This document shows positions 45,717 through 56,639 of a stretch of 64,000 bases of DNA, piece after piece (position 1 is the stretch's first letter; each line of letters begins with the position of its first letter). Made by a program: the position numbers and the translations under genes. The notes under the pieces were generated by a model. That model ran no database searches and was not told the origin of the DNA. It was given only the letters and a program-made list of their open reading frames with translations. The stretch covers positions 124,001 through 188,000 of the forward strand of contig JAMPIV010017768.1 of NCBI GenBank assembly GCA_024509875.1, read 5' to 3'. Source of the DNA: Oreohelix idahoensis. Its lineage: Eukaryota; Mollusca; Gastropoda; Stylommatophora; Oreohelicidae.

Positions 45717-45832
45717 ATGTTTTCGCAGATAGCCAGCCTTTTTATGGTGGGAGTTGCATAGCAACAATTGATGTCATCTCATTTACATAGGCTTAGTTAA
45801 ATTTTATGTTAAGTAGGAAGCTAATGAAATAA
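45717..45832 (+). repeat. Short duplicate of 43082-43178
   Basis: ATGTTTTCGCAGATAGCCAG, CCTTTTTATGGTGGGAGTTG and AAGTAGGAAGCTAATGAAAT recur at 43082-43178. The copy here has an 18-bp extra block (AACAATTGATGTCATCTC) that the other lacks. Confidence 0.85.
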
Positions 45833-46650
45833 TTCTCTATGACTTTATAACCAATCAAAAGTGGTGAGTCCCCGCACCACTTTCGAGTTCAGCCAAAATC
45901 CTAGATTTTAGATCAGTTCCTGATATAAAGCCGTTGGTGATGGTCGCTAGTAGATTCTGATGGAGGGTCCGTGTTCGAGATTTCTGTCGGAACTACAGTG
46001 ACACCGGCTTTCTTATAAGTATTCTGAGGACTTCAGAAGAGAAACCTACAGTAGCAGTTGTGCATTCTCTAATATATTGATACCTCGTAAGTACATCTCG
46101 TATTAACTTAGACATTTTTCAGGAAATATTCATCTCATGCATTGCAATCCAAATGTCACTAGAAGTGACTAATACTGAACGACAGTTATTGGAGATAGAA
46201 AAGAAGGTAGAAGCCTCTCTCTCAATTGCGCCCAAGAAAGAAATAGATAATAAGGAGAAATCAGAATAATTGTCAAGAAATTTATGTACCAAATTCTCTT
46301 GAGATAAGAGATGGAAAATTGTTGATACATGCAGACTTCACATTTTTGGAAGAGGTCTAACTACTGTTGTTGAACTGACGTTGATCTTGGATATTATATT
46401 TTGTTAATAAATGTTTTGAAATGGATCCCCATGCAGTTGACTTGCTTACTACTGTTGAGATAATATTTGTCGACAATTAAAATACCACTACTACTCACAC
46501 TACCTAACATCTGAGAAGGAACTGAACGAACCTGGAATAATAATCTTCGACCAAGAATAAACATCTCTGGAGGGATAGTCCAGTATCTCTTAACTTGGAC
46601 GATAGACAAAGTGTATGGGAAAATACTACTGGGTTAGCCATCAGCTATCT
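45833..46650. other. Non-coding, no gene recognised
   Basis: Probably intron of the Ig-like gene. No exon with good splice sites and coding motifs found. Confidence 0.35.
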
Positions 46651-46654
46651 GGTA

Positions 46655-48101
46655 TAGTCCGTAAGAAATTCGTGCCCACACATTGAACGTTGTAACTTTG
46701 CAACCCCTTGATGGATGTTATTGAAATTTGCTACGTGCCCTACTGATATCAATGCAGTTATTAATATATTTTTTGCCCTTACAAAACTCATGTCATGTTC
46801 GAATTTTCTTCTTTAAGTTATATAAAAAAACTCTTACCGTTGTCTGGGTTAATTTTTATTAGTTTTACAGGAAAGTTACAAGATCAATTCAAAAAAATGC
46901 GCACTTAATTTTTGTTGCAGCACAGCACAAGCGATGAAATGTGCTATTCAATATTTTTTTTTTTGAATTAGTGTAGTGACTACATGTCCGCACCAGTGCG
47001 CACCTATTGCACACAGTCGCGAGTAATTATTTCAGCGGCGTATGCTAATTGCAATGAGTTGGCTGCAACGAAACAAAACGACACCAGCGTATAATTTATT
47101 AATAAACTAAACTGCATAATTATGAAAAGCGCGATGAATCCGAAAAGCAAATTTATCACTTTGCAGAAGGTAACTGTTACATTGTACAGGCATTTTCGCA
47201 GAGAGGCTAAGATGGGTTGTTTATACCATGACATCCAAGAACCAGGTAGGAGAAAACGAAAGGCCCTGGGTGTGGATAGAAGATCTTTTCGATGTTGGAT
47301 ACAACAGGACGGTGATTGTACAGAGGCTGCGGTTAAGCAAGGAAGGAAAGAAAAAATTGATGATTTTGACAAGGATGTAATTAGACGTTTGATTTTGAAG
47401 ATGTTTAATGCCAATCAACTTGTTACTCTCCGCATGCTGAAAAGTCGGCTGCAAGCAGAATGCGATATTAACATCTCAAAAACAACTCTTTGGCAACTTG
47501 TCAGAAGTGTCGGCTTCACTTTTAGAAAAATGTCTGGCGGGAGGAATTTTTTATGTGAAAAACTATATCTGGTTGCAGCTCGAAGCAAATACCTTAGGCA
47601 GATTCATGAGAGAAGGCAAGACGGGTGAACTTATTGGAGTTGTCTGATTCGGAATGAGGCACGTCGATCGCATTCCTACGTTTGTGATAAACTAATTTCA
47701 TATGCCAATCTATAATAACACATAAACAGTTACGATTCGTCATAGCTTCCTGATGATTTACTGCTATCATGGTTCATTATCACAACATCATTCCTCGTAT
47801 CAAAATCACGTGAACAACCAATCACACATTTAGGACATGCCTTTGAACCGTCTTGTCGCACAAATGTTGTGATTTAATGTAAGAATTAATGTTACAAGGT
47901 ACGGGCAGATTTAGGCAAATGTTCCAAGAAGATCAAAGAAAATCGCCGTTTTGCAAATTTCGCGACAGCTGTGGATGTAATGATCGCAAAGTCTTAACTG
48001 CATGGAAAATCTAAGACTGCATGCAAAAATTCAGGTCCATACAACAAACAGTTTTGGAGAAAATTGACGCTTTCTGTGGGCACGAATTTCCGAACGGACT
48101 A
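46655..48101 (+). mobile_element. IS630-Tc1-mariner superfamily element with partial transposase
   Basis: Inverted ends TAGTCCGTAAGAAATTCGTG followed by CCCACA (left) and TGTGGGCACGAATTTCCGAA then CGGACTA (right), flanked by TA (46653-46654 and 48102-48103). It is 1,447 bp and encodes only the DNA-binding part of a transposase. Confidence 0.85.
47122..47628 (+). pseudogene. Transposase DNA-binding domain, truncated before the catalytic core
   Basis: A 168-residue frame. The central part GRRKRKALGVDRRSFRCWIQ and GRKEKIDDFDKDVIRRLILK, then FNANQLVTLRMLKSRL, ISKTTLWQLVRSVGFTFRK and GGRNFLCEKLYLVAARSKYL, follows the two-helix-turn-helix N-terminus common to eukaryotic IS630/Tc1-mariner transposases with a DDE core. 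The frame stops at QIHERRQDG, just where the first catalytic motif (Y-x-DETW) would begin, so the catalytic part is deleted. The first 25 residues may not belong to the original protein. Confidence 0.75.
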
Positions 48102-48179
48102 TAGGATAATACCCAATTAATAACTACAGCAACTTCTGAGCGGCTCTGTAAGTCAACGACTACAGTCTTTCTGTGTCTT

Positions 48180-48520
48180 TTTTTTATCCCTTTCATTTCT
48201 GTATTCAGTTGTGTTTTATTTGTTGTTGGTCTCTTACCCTGAAAATTGCAGAACAAGAACTGTCTTGTAACCTCAGTGAGTGACCTATCCATTGACAGTG
48301 TCATCTCCTTCATGTCTTGTAATGCTATCAACAGCGTGTAACCTCAGTGTGTGACCTATCCATTGACAGTGTCTTCTCCTTCATGTCTTGTTTCACTGGC
48401 ACCTGTCTGATTATTGTCAATCAGATTTCACATTGGTGATTTTTTTTCCATATAATTTCAATTCATCTATTTTGTGCAAGCGCCATGTCTTACCGTGACC
48501 CAAACAGTAACAAAGAATAG
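48180..48520 (-). repeat. RTE-type LINE (family 2) remnant with internal tandem duplication
   Basis: AACAAGAACTGTCTTGTAAC, TGACCTATCCATTGACAGTG and TTTCACTGGCACCTGTCTGA match 56815-56915. A block of about 67 bp (GTAACCTCAGTG... CTCCTTCATGTCTTG) is present twice in a row (48269 and 48338). Confidence 0.75.
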
Positions 48521-48673
48521 TAACATTGTAATCTACCAAGCAAGCTGTATAAAGTAACCAAGAAGGGTAAGGCATGGGTCCGACTGGAGACACTTCAAGC
48601 CAAAAAAAAACTTCAGGACAGCTTTCATTAAAATGATTGTCTTCTTCTTTTAGTCTCCTGACGTTGTCTAGAT

Positions 48674-48842
48674 CAGTGGTTCTCATCGTGGGCTATATAA
48701 CCCCCCAGGGGGCCATGCCAAATTTCTAGGGGGTCACAGTAAGATGGTAAAGTACCTTTTTTCCAGCTAACAGCAACTATGAGGGGGGCCACAGAGTTAA
48801 ATGGAAGCGGGGCCATGAGCAAAAAATGGTTGAGAACTCCTG
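48674..48842. mobile_element. hAT-type MITE
   Basis: 169 bp with ends CAGTGGTTCTCATCGTGGGC and AATGGTTGAGAACTCCTG, flanked by GTCTAGAT and GTTTAGAC (6 of 8 match). Non-coding. Confidence 0.88.
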
Positions 48843-48850
48843 GTTTAGAC

Positions 48851-49880
48851 GATAACACTGAACTGTTCCCCATCTGGATTTATTTGTGACAAGCCATCTA
48901 ACACTGTGCTCCACATCTATCACTGGGCAAGTCTGAGGTAACAGGACAAGCATGAAGAGCAAATTCTATTACAGGAGAAATTGTGAGCTTAATGCTTTTG
49001 ACCATAAACACAGTCTGTTTCCATTTTTGTCTTCCCTTGATCTATCTTCAGTTTACAGTTTCCACCTTTCTAAGGTTTATTTCTTTGCTGTCCGTCCATC
49101 TTCTTCAAAGATGCCTCTTCTTTTGTCTTTTGAATTTGTTCAGGGATGCCTTTCTCGTCTTCTGTAAGCCATTTTAACTATGACACTGAATGTCATTCAC
49201 AGTTATGATCTCATGATGTTGACTAATTGTGGGGATTTAGAAGTGTGCATTTCTGTAGTAAATTTTGTACTTCATTCATTCATTGTTGTTTAACCACACA
49301 TTTTTCTGAGTATTTTATTTTTTTCTGTTTCTTCAAACACCCTCAGATGCTAATTTGAATATTTATTTTTTTAAAAGCAGTGGGCATTCTCAGATTACCG
49401 ACATCTTTATAGTTTTTCCTTCATTTGTCCGGGCAATGAACGTATGCGCTTTCTGTGTTCCCCATATGTTTAGCTGTCATTTTATTAGTGCCACATGATG
49501 CTCATTAGTAATTGCTATCTGAGCTTATTGAACAGATGGTGTCAGTCTGCTTTTGGAAGGCAGGACAGGATTGTAAAAATAGGTTTTATGACTGGTAAAC
49601 AGCAGGACTATTGAGTAGAAAGTACATAGTTTTGTAAAGTGCCGCCTATGATCCCCAGCGTGCATGGGAATTTTAAAAAAACTGTATTTGTTGTCATTGG
49701 CGACTCCTTTGCTGCTGTCACACTATGCATATGTAAGAAAGTAAACTTCATCTTCTGTATCCTTGTCTCTGGTAATACAAAATTCTTGTTTTTGGCATGT
49801 TTCATAATTATAGTTTTTATGATACCAGCCCCGAAAAAAGAACAGTGATGAAATTTGTGGATGATAATTTAAAATTTAGG
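48851..49880. other. Non-coding, no gene recognised
   Basis: T-rich stretches; no motif-bearing frame or repeat recognised. Confidence 0.4.
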
Positions 49881-50131
49881 ATACAGGAATGACACAGCCT
49901 GGTCATCAACAATATAATTTGTTTTGTATGTCCTGAAATGTGGGAAACGCTGAGCAAGTCCGTCTCGGACCTTAAATTTCATTACAGATTTGACTTACAC
50001 ATACCACGTCTGCTAGAGTATGTACTTTGGTACAGGCTTACTGAAGTTGGCTGTTTGCATGGTTGGCTCACAGCTACATAAGGAGCAAAAAAAAGGAGAT
50101 GATGATGATAACTGGAAATGAAAAAATACTC

Positions 50132-50571
50132 TTACTTACTTACTTAGTCATTCCCCTTCTACCATGAGGTGTAGAGGTTTGGAAGTGAGAGCGCCAGACC
50201 ATTCTATCAGCTGTCTTCTTCCTGGCCTGGTTCCATTCTAGTCCTCGGTCCTTCAAAGATTGTCTAATGTTGTCCTCCCAGCGGACTCTGGGTCGTCCTG
50301 GAGGTCTGGATCCCTGGCTCTTTGTTTCCCATGCTTGTCGTGGTAGCCGATCTTCTCCCATTCTGCAGACATGGCCAAACCATCTTAGTTGGGACTGTTC
50401 TATTTGGGTCTGCAGCGGATGGGATTTTAGGCCTTGACGGATCGTCTGGTTGCGGACCATGTCTCTTCTTGTTACTTCAACCACTTTCCTCAGATACCTC
50501 ATTTCTGAGGTTTGGATCTGGCTTTTGTGGGTTGTAGTCATTGCCACGACTCGCATCCATATGTCAAGACT
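50132..50571 (-). mobile_element. LINE (family 4), 5'-truncated copy
   Basis: Flanked by a 13-bp target duplication TGAAAAAATACTC (50119-50131 and 50572-50584). It finishes in a (TAAG)n tail. The minus-strand frame (within 50140-50571) reads MTTTHKSQIQTSEMRYLRKV, EQSQLRWFGHVCRMGEDRLP and GRPRVRWEDNIRQSLKDRGL, the C-terminal end of an RTE-like endonuclease-reverse transcriptase. It is open to its natural stop. Confidence 0.92.
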
Positions 50572-50752
50572 TGAAAAAATACTCATGCTTACAAATGGCC
50601 TTGCTGATTCCGACTGAATTTTAGACCGATGTCCTGTGCTTGGGAAATGCTTTTATTGGAATGATGGACAATGTCGGTCTCACACGCTATCTCAAGGGAT
50701 GTAATTCTTTCCCCTTGTTTTAAAAAAGAATATTAATGCTGTCCCACATTTC

Positions 50753-51753
50753 TTCGTAGACAAACCTCAGACCTGCCTGAAGCTGACAGCCCCCTAAAGT
50801 CTGTGCCAGAACAAACCCCTTGGAGAGAAGAGCCTGGACTACCAATACACATCCAGACAAAAGTGAAAGGAATATTCGACAGGGATGAACAGAATAGCGT
50901 GCAACGTAGGACAGTCACTCTCAGTTTCCTGGAAGATGAATACCCACAGGACCTCTGGATCCGAGTATACACAGATGGGTCAGCACAGAATGCAGTCAAG
51001 AATGGAGGAGCAGGAATGTACATAGAATACCCAAACAACACTAGGGATACAGTCAGAGTACCAATGGGGAAATTCTGTAACAACTATGATGCAGAAATCC
51101 AGGCAATCAAGGTGGCAACTGAGAAACTGTTGAACACCAATCTCGGTCCACAGCCTGTGGTATTCCTGACAGATGCAAGATCAGTACTCCAAGCACTTCA
51201 GTCCAGAAAATTGCCAGGTATACAAGCCCTACTTTCTGAACTGTGCAACCAGTGCAGGGTCGCCATGCAATGGATACCGTATAATTGTGGAATACCAGGA
51301 AACGAGAGAGCAGACCGACTGGCTAAAGAAGGTGCTGCAGACGAGCAACCGGATATACCAGTTGCATACCATCAGAAGAAAAAGATGATCAAATCAATCA
51401 GAAAGCCACCAACACCAAAGCAGGATGACTACCAAGCTATGAACAGATCAGAACAAATTGTCATTCTGCGCCTCAAAACAGGACACAACCGACTCCGCAG
51501 CCACATGTATACAAAATTCAAGATTGGCAATTCCGCCATGTGTACATGTGGACAGGCACCCCAGACTGCGGAGCACGTACTTCAAGATTGCCCCGAATAT
51601 GATATATTGAGGCAAACCCACTTGCCCAGAGAAACAACACTGGAAGCAAAACTATACAGACATCTGTATGAACTACAAAAGACAGTGAAGTTTATACAAG
51701 AAACAACATTGCAGATATAGACAATATATTTCAAGCGAACGAAAGAAGAAGTA
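50753..51753 (+). mobile_element. Jockey-like LINE 3' end with RNase H, 5'-truncated
   Basis: Flanked by a 12-bp target duplication GTCCCACATTTC (50741-50752 and 51754-51765). Ends in GAAAGAAGAAGTAG. Encodes a complete RNase H domain. Confidence 0.92.
50803..51720 (+). pseudogene. Jockey-like LINE C-terminal protein: RNase H and CCHC knuckle
   Basis: A 305-residue uninterrupted frame. The RNase H domain (about residues 48-170) has all four expected acidic sites: RVYTDGSAQ, YDAEIQAI, FLTDARSVLQAL, and NERADRLAKEG. A linker leads to LRLKTGHNRLRSHMYTKFKI and a zinc-knuckle-like CTCGQAPQTAEHVLQDCPEY near the C-terminus. RNase H would remove the RNA strand during reverse transcription. The RT part is lost by 5' truncation, so this is a dead-on-arrival fragment. 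Domain order fits Jockey/I-type elements carrying RNase H, related to the remnant at 29373-30272. Confidence 0.92.
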
Positions 51754-51819
51754 GTCCCACATTTCAGGACATACAAAACAAATTATATTGTTGATGACCA
51801 GGCTGTCTCATTCCTGTAT

Positions 51820-52670
51820 TCTATATCTGTGTTTTCAGTACATTACTATACGTTTGCCTCAACTATAGTATCTTAATACTGAATTGAAATTGAGTACCAC
51901 TGTATTAAAAAGTTTACCTGCTTGGGTGATGCTCAGAAGTATAACTGCCAGAGAATACATATACATCTGCATGTTGCTTGGTTTAAGTTGAACTGGTTTT
52001 TAAATCTGAAATTCCCACAGTAATGTACTGTCCTTATCATATCGGGTAGCTTTTAAAGCCATGCCTTCTTTAGCTGCCTGTGGTCAAGTGTACTTTAAAT
52101 ATTATGATGTTAATTATTTAAGGCACTCATGTGTACTATGTATATATGAGCTGTTTGAACTGCTGAACACTGTGTATTTTACAATTAAAGTATGTGCTTT
52201 ATAAGTATCTCATAGGAGAACCCCTTTAGAGTGTAAGGGAGATAAAAGGGTCAAAATACTTGTCTGATGATCAGATTGCCTTCTGTTGTAACGTTTTGTA
52301 GTTTCCTGTCATCTCTTGTTTGAGAAATATTGTGTAACGTGAAATTTATAACCACTTTGAAATAAAAATAAATAGCTGTTTTTTTTTTTTAAAGGTTTCT
52401 CCCGTATGTCCATTATTGTTATGGTTGTCCTTCCATCCACTTTCTGTAGTTTTGTTAATCTTTCTTCCTTTGTTTAAAAATTGCTTTTCCTGTCTTTCAT
52501 ATTGTCATCATTGTCTGATGTCACCATTTCTTACTTTGTCTCTCCTGGTGACATTAAAGGCTCTTCTCAAACATCTCATCGTGCATGATGTGATTTATCT
52601 TTCCTGTGCCATGGAGGTGACTATGTTTTATACTGATAGCAAAGAGTTGGTAAGAATATACTATTTGTCA
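51820..52670. other. Non-coding, no gene recognised
   Basis: Unremarkable AT-rich DNA with a T run at 52380-52391. Confidence 0.4.
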
Positions 52671-52680
52671 ATTGTTGTTG

Positions 52681-53095
52681 CTGTCGAAAGCCTTTTCAAA
52701 ATCAACAAAGTTAATGTATAGCTGTCTCTGCCATTCTGAGCACTGCTCTATAACGTTCCTGAGGGTGAATATATGATCTGCACATCTTCTGTTCTTTCTA
52801 AAACCCACTTGTTCTTTCCTGAGTTTATGGTCAACTGCTTTTGAAATTCTCTGGATGATTATCCTGCCTAGTATTTTGCTGGGAACTGAGAGGAGAGTAA
52901 TTCCTCTCCAGTTGTTGCAGTCTGCAAGGTCGCCCTTCTTGGGCAATTTGACAATTATTCCTTTACTCCACTCTGTTGGTGTTGTCTCAGTTTCCCAGAT
53001 CGAGCAAAGTGGAATCAATTTGTTGCTGCCCTACAAGATGCCACCAGGCGTGATGGCCACTGACTACGTTGGCGGTTATGGATCAAAGAAGAAGA
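52681..53095. mobile_element. RTE (family 1) copy with 5' inversion (twin priming)
   Basis: 52681-52998 is RT sequence on the minus strand (WSKGIIVKLPKKGDLADCNN, NWRGITLLSVPSKILGRI, KEQVGFRKNRRCADHIFTLR, FEKAFDS). 52999-53095 is the family's 3' end on the plus strand (GAGCAAAGTGGAATCAATTT ... GGATCAAAGAAGAAGAG). A 7-bp GTTGTTG flanks both sides (52674-52680, 53096-53102). This inverted-then-sense structure is the usual product of twin priming. Confidence 0.82.
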
Positions 53096-53129
53096 GTTGT
53101 TGATTTTCCGTACAGATATTCAAATACGG

Positions 53130-53360
53130 GGGTCTCTGAAGAGACACAGAAAGAATAGGACTACTGTACTCTCAGGCCTGGCGTACTAGGAGACTAATAT
53201 AAGGTTGTGGGTGGGGCTGGCAAACTCATGGTGTAAGACAAATTGCCACAGAAACCATTGCTGCAAAAGCAAGTGACTGCCTGCTGCAGGCTTCTTGCAA
53301 GGTGACCAAGCTGCAGTAGTGGCAACATGCTCCGTAAGGAGCGCAATGGAAAATGATGAT
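53130..53360 (+). repeat. Repeat family F, longest copy
   Basis: From GGTCTCTGAAGAGACACAGA through GTAAGACAAATTGCCACAGA and CAACATGCTCCGTAAGGAGC to a GATGATGATGATG tail. I cannot assign it to a known SINE; no clear pol III boxes. Confidence 0.65.
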
Positions 53361-53484
53361 GATGATGAAAGATTTGAGTGCTTGAATAGTGATGACATTG
53401 GTCAGTCACTGCACTGGCTTTCTGACGTCTTGTTTTAATTTCTCCGTCAAGTCTTTCATTTTCTGTGAAAGATACTTTCAAGAT

Positions 53485-53610
53485 TGGTTTGGTCTGGTTT
53501 TAAGGACTATCTTCATTGCACACGGACAACTCCACCGGTGCTCCAAATCTTCTCCCTTAGATCACACAAGGAGGATCTCAGCACAGTGCACGAACTCCGT
53601 ATCTTTCAAG
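53485..53610 (-). repeat. SINE-like family C/E, E part
   Basis: TTTGGTCTGGTTTTAAGGAC, CATTGCACACGGACAACTCC and AAGGAGGATCTCAGCACAGT match the other E copies. Confidence 0.75.
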
Positions 53611-54055
53611 ATACTTAAATTCAAATCTGGTTTGAAGTTTAAGCTGTTGACATGTATGTTGAGTGGGCCTGGTGATCTGATGCTCTTAATAGTGTCTTAG
53701 TTGAAATACAACTACATGTAATTGTATTTAAAATTGAATTTAAAAACAAACACCAGTAGTTGAGTTTCTTTCTGAGACAATGTTTCTGTGTTTTTAAGAA
53801 GTGCTGACACATTGGAAAACGCAGCTAATTATGCGAACCACCTCACCAAAATGTGTGTCACCAGTAGAATTATTTTAGATAAATAAGAATTCAGATACGG
53901 AGTAGTCAGCTTACTAAGCATTCACATAAATTAGATTGTGCTGTCATATGATTTAATGATGGCCCTTCCCCAGGTTCCTCATGCACAGCTTTCAGATCCC
54001 CTGTGATTTAGTGTCCATCAGTTTGATAGATAATACTGTATTTTGTATTGCCATG

Positions 54056-54420
54056 TCCCAAAGATGCTTGCGTAGAATAGAGGGATTAAAATGGTATGAC
54101 AAGGTTACCAACGTGGAACTGATGACAAGAACTAGACAAGTGCCAGTGGAACAAGAGATGAGACGAAGACGATGGAGATGGATAGGACACACACTGAGGA
54201 AACCTGTTGATAGCATTACAAGGCAGTCCTTATTCTGGAACCCCCAGGGCAAGAGAAGCAGAGGTAGACCAAGAAGCACTTGGAGAAGAGAGCTGGAAAC
54301 AGAGGTGAAAATGATAAGGAGAACGTGGAAAGAACTTAAGATGATGGCACGTGACAAAAGGACTTGGCATGTGTTTGTTGAAGGCCTATGCTCCTTTGGG
54401 AGTGGAGGGTTATGAATATG
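54056..54420 (+). pseudogene. RTE-type LINE (family 2) C-terminal fragment
   Basis: The frame reads CLRRIEGLKWYDKVTNVELM, RRRRWRWIGHTLRKPVDSIT, RQSLFWNPQGKRSRGRPRST and KMMARDKRTWHVFVEGLCSF, the C-terminal end of an RTE-clade reverse transcriptase protein, open to its natural stop. Nearly identical to part of 56743-57312. 5'-truncated at about 54056. Confidence 0.88.
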
Positions 54421-54531
54421 AATGAATGTCCCAAAGACATATTAAGCAATATTGCATTTGAGAAATATGTAAGTTTGTGCTGTCCGCTGTTTCTGCCCAA
54501 CTGTTTTATGCATAATTATATGTTACCTGCA

Positions 54532-54690
54532 GAGTTGCCACTCCTAGGTGGATTCACCTAGATCTAGGTTTTTTTGTCCCGTCTAGGTATCATTTTCCTT
54601 CATTAGTTGAAAAACGCCACCTACATTTCGCCCAAAATAGCCCAAGTTGCCGATATCTAGGTTTTTATTAAAAATTTCAAAGTGGCAATG
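54532..54690. mobile_element. Likely hAT-type MITE
   Basis: Ends CAGAGTTGCCACT and AGTGGCAATGCTG form an inverted repeat with one or two mismatches, around repeated CTAGGT motifs. No clear target duplication. Confidence 0.6.
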
Positions 54691-54891
54691 CTGATTATCA
54701 GATCGTTAGGCCTTGTTGGCTTTTGAGAATTCTTTAATGGTAACCTCAGAAGTTTGAGAGGGTCACAGTGATTAAGTTACAGCACTGCTGTTTACATTTC
54801 TAATTTCATGTCATTTTTGAGTGCTTGTTAGGCCAATTAATTCCTGTAGTCTCTTGACTAGTTTATAGATAAAATTGTATAGTTCAAAGGT

Positions 54892-55140
54892 AAAGGTCGT
54901 CCCATAGCAGACACTATCAAAGGGGAGTGAAGTGTTAGAGAGACTTTATGCTAGGTCCAGCTTTATTAGGTGGGGTGTCCAGTTCCATTCATCTCTGCCT
55001 TTGCCATCTCTAATCCAAGTGCAAGAGTCAGGTGCCGATTGACAGCTGAGTAGACAGGAATGTGACACTACCAGGTTTCAAACCTGGTAACTCAGCCTGG
55101 AGAGCCAAGTGCTGAAACCGCTCATGTGAAACGGACACCT
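54892..55140 (-). repeat. SINE family D copy
   Basis: GGAGTGAAGTGTTAGAGAGA, ATCTCTGCCTTTGCCATCTC and a B-box region ACCAGGTTTCAAACCTGGTA. Reverse complement of 19628-19870 with decay. Confidence 0.78.
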
Positions 55141-55309
55141 AGTTTTATAGTAAAAAATATAAAATAAGACTGCATGAGAGAAGTATTCTGTATACATTCC
55201 TAATGGTTTTATATCCCTTTTTTTTTTATTTTGTGTAAATTAACTCTTTGAACCTGATGCTCCTGTTTCACTGAAACTATTGCTGGGCAGCTCTGGGTGA
55301 CTTAATGGT

Positions 55310-55715
55310 GAAACACACTTTGACGTCTGTTAACACTCCATTGACTACAAGCAATGTACATTCCCGTCAGGGTAGATGAAAATTGTCATTTAAATCGCAC
55401 CAAATTCATACATCATCATCATCATTATTACCTGTCAGAGTATGACTTTTTGTATGAACATGCACTTTGACATCAGGTAACTCTCCATTAACTTCAAACA
55501 ATGTTTATTTCCATCTGCTTTGATGAAAGTTCACACAAAATCAAATAAAGTTCACGTTTGTCATGATAATCATGTGCCCTGCTTGTCAAAATATTATTTG
55601 TGTCTGAACAGACACTTTGACATCAGTTAACACTCCATTGACTGAAAAGCCTGTTTATTTCCGAGAAGTTCAATGAAAATTAACACCACATTATGCATCA
55701 TCATTATGTGCCATA
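55310..55715. repeat. Diverged tandem repeat, 3 units of about 145 bp
   Basis: Each unit has CACTTTGACRTC then TTAACACTCCATTGAC or AACTCTCCATTAAC, GTTTATTTCC or GTACATTCCC, and a GATGAAAATT-like block (starts near 55316, 55466 and 55612). Confidence 0.7.
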
Positions 55716-55769
55716 CAGAGTTTGTTAGGTAGTTATTTCACTGTAGAACTTCTATCCCTACTGCTATAT

Positions 55770-56094
55770 CTTCTTCTTCTTCGATCCTTAACCACCGACC
55801 GTCAAAGCAGTCAGTGGCCATCACGCCTAGTGGCGTCTTGTAGGGCAACAACAAATTGATTCCACTTTGCACGGTCGGTGGCCATCCTTCGTACAGTGCC
55901 CCAACTCTGGTTCATTCTTTGCATCTCAGCCTCCACAGTCCTCCGCCAAGTTGTTTTTGGTCGGCCTCTCTTTCGCTTTCCTTCAGGGGTCCAAAACATA
56001 GCTGTTCTTGTGATGGCATCGGGGTCTCTTCTGAGGACATGACCAACCCAGCTCCAGCGTCTGCCAGCTATGATGGTGTGCATGTCCTCTTGCT
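55770..56094 (-). mobile_element. RTE (family 1), 5'-truncated copy D
   Basis: Flanked by a perfect 11-bp target duplication TACTGCTATAT (55759-55769 and 56095-56105). Base for base almost the same as the 3' end of copy B. Encodes the last 100 residues (SKQEDMHTIIAGRRWSWVGH to the C-terminus). Confidence 0.95.
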
Positions 56095-56105
56095 TACTGC
56101 TATAT

Positions 56106-56170
56106 GTTAGGCCCATATTTTCTTGACCATCCGGCACACTAGGAGCGATGTGGTCAGTATCATGCTGGCC
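56106..56170 (-). repeat. SINE family A fragment
   Basis: AGGCCCATATTTTCTTGACC and GATGTGGTCAGTATCATGCT match the body of SINE A. Confidence 0.7.
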
Positions 56171-56639
56171 CTATTGCTATATGACGTGACAAATTACACC
56201 TTTCTGTGAAGACGGTTTTCATATTCTGTCAGTGAGCTGTTCTATCTCCATTTATCTTTCCAACAGGCAGTGCTCTGGCAAGTGCACAAATGCATATGGC
56301 TTTCACTGCAACGGAAAACAATTTGTGTCATCTTGAATGACTCGCCTTGTTTTGTCTGATCTGAATTGTGCAAACTGAAAGTGATATACCTTCTCATTGC
56401 AGACAGGGCATATGTTTCTTTTTCTTTTTGCTCTAGCTGGCATTTCTGAGTGATGTAATCCAACATTTGTCATTCGACATTCAGAGGAGTCAAGTGATTC
56501 AACCTTCACTTGAAATTACCAGGCAAGCTGAACGCACATCTCTTCAGCAGTCATAAAAGGTTACAGTTTGCTTGCCTTGTAATGCTCGTTGGTTAACATT
56601 TTTCTGCATAGTGTAGGCATCATTCATTGAACAATCAAT

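Larger units (their letters stand above)
49881..51819. repeat. Inverted-repeat element with 65-bp arms, holding two LINE insertions
   Basis: Arms 49881-49945 (ATACAGGAATGACACAGCCT...AAATGTGGGA) and 51755-51819 match in reverse complement at 64 of 65 positions. Subtracting the LINEs at 50132-50571 and 50753-51753 and their target duplications leaves about 0.5 kb, which fits a MITE or foldback element. Outer flanks show no obvious target duplication. Confidence 0.88.

Noticed and set aside
49881..49945. Terminal repeat of the Jockey-like LINE
   Set aside because: The LINE has its own target duplication next to the arm; the inverted repeat predates the LINE insertion.
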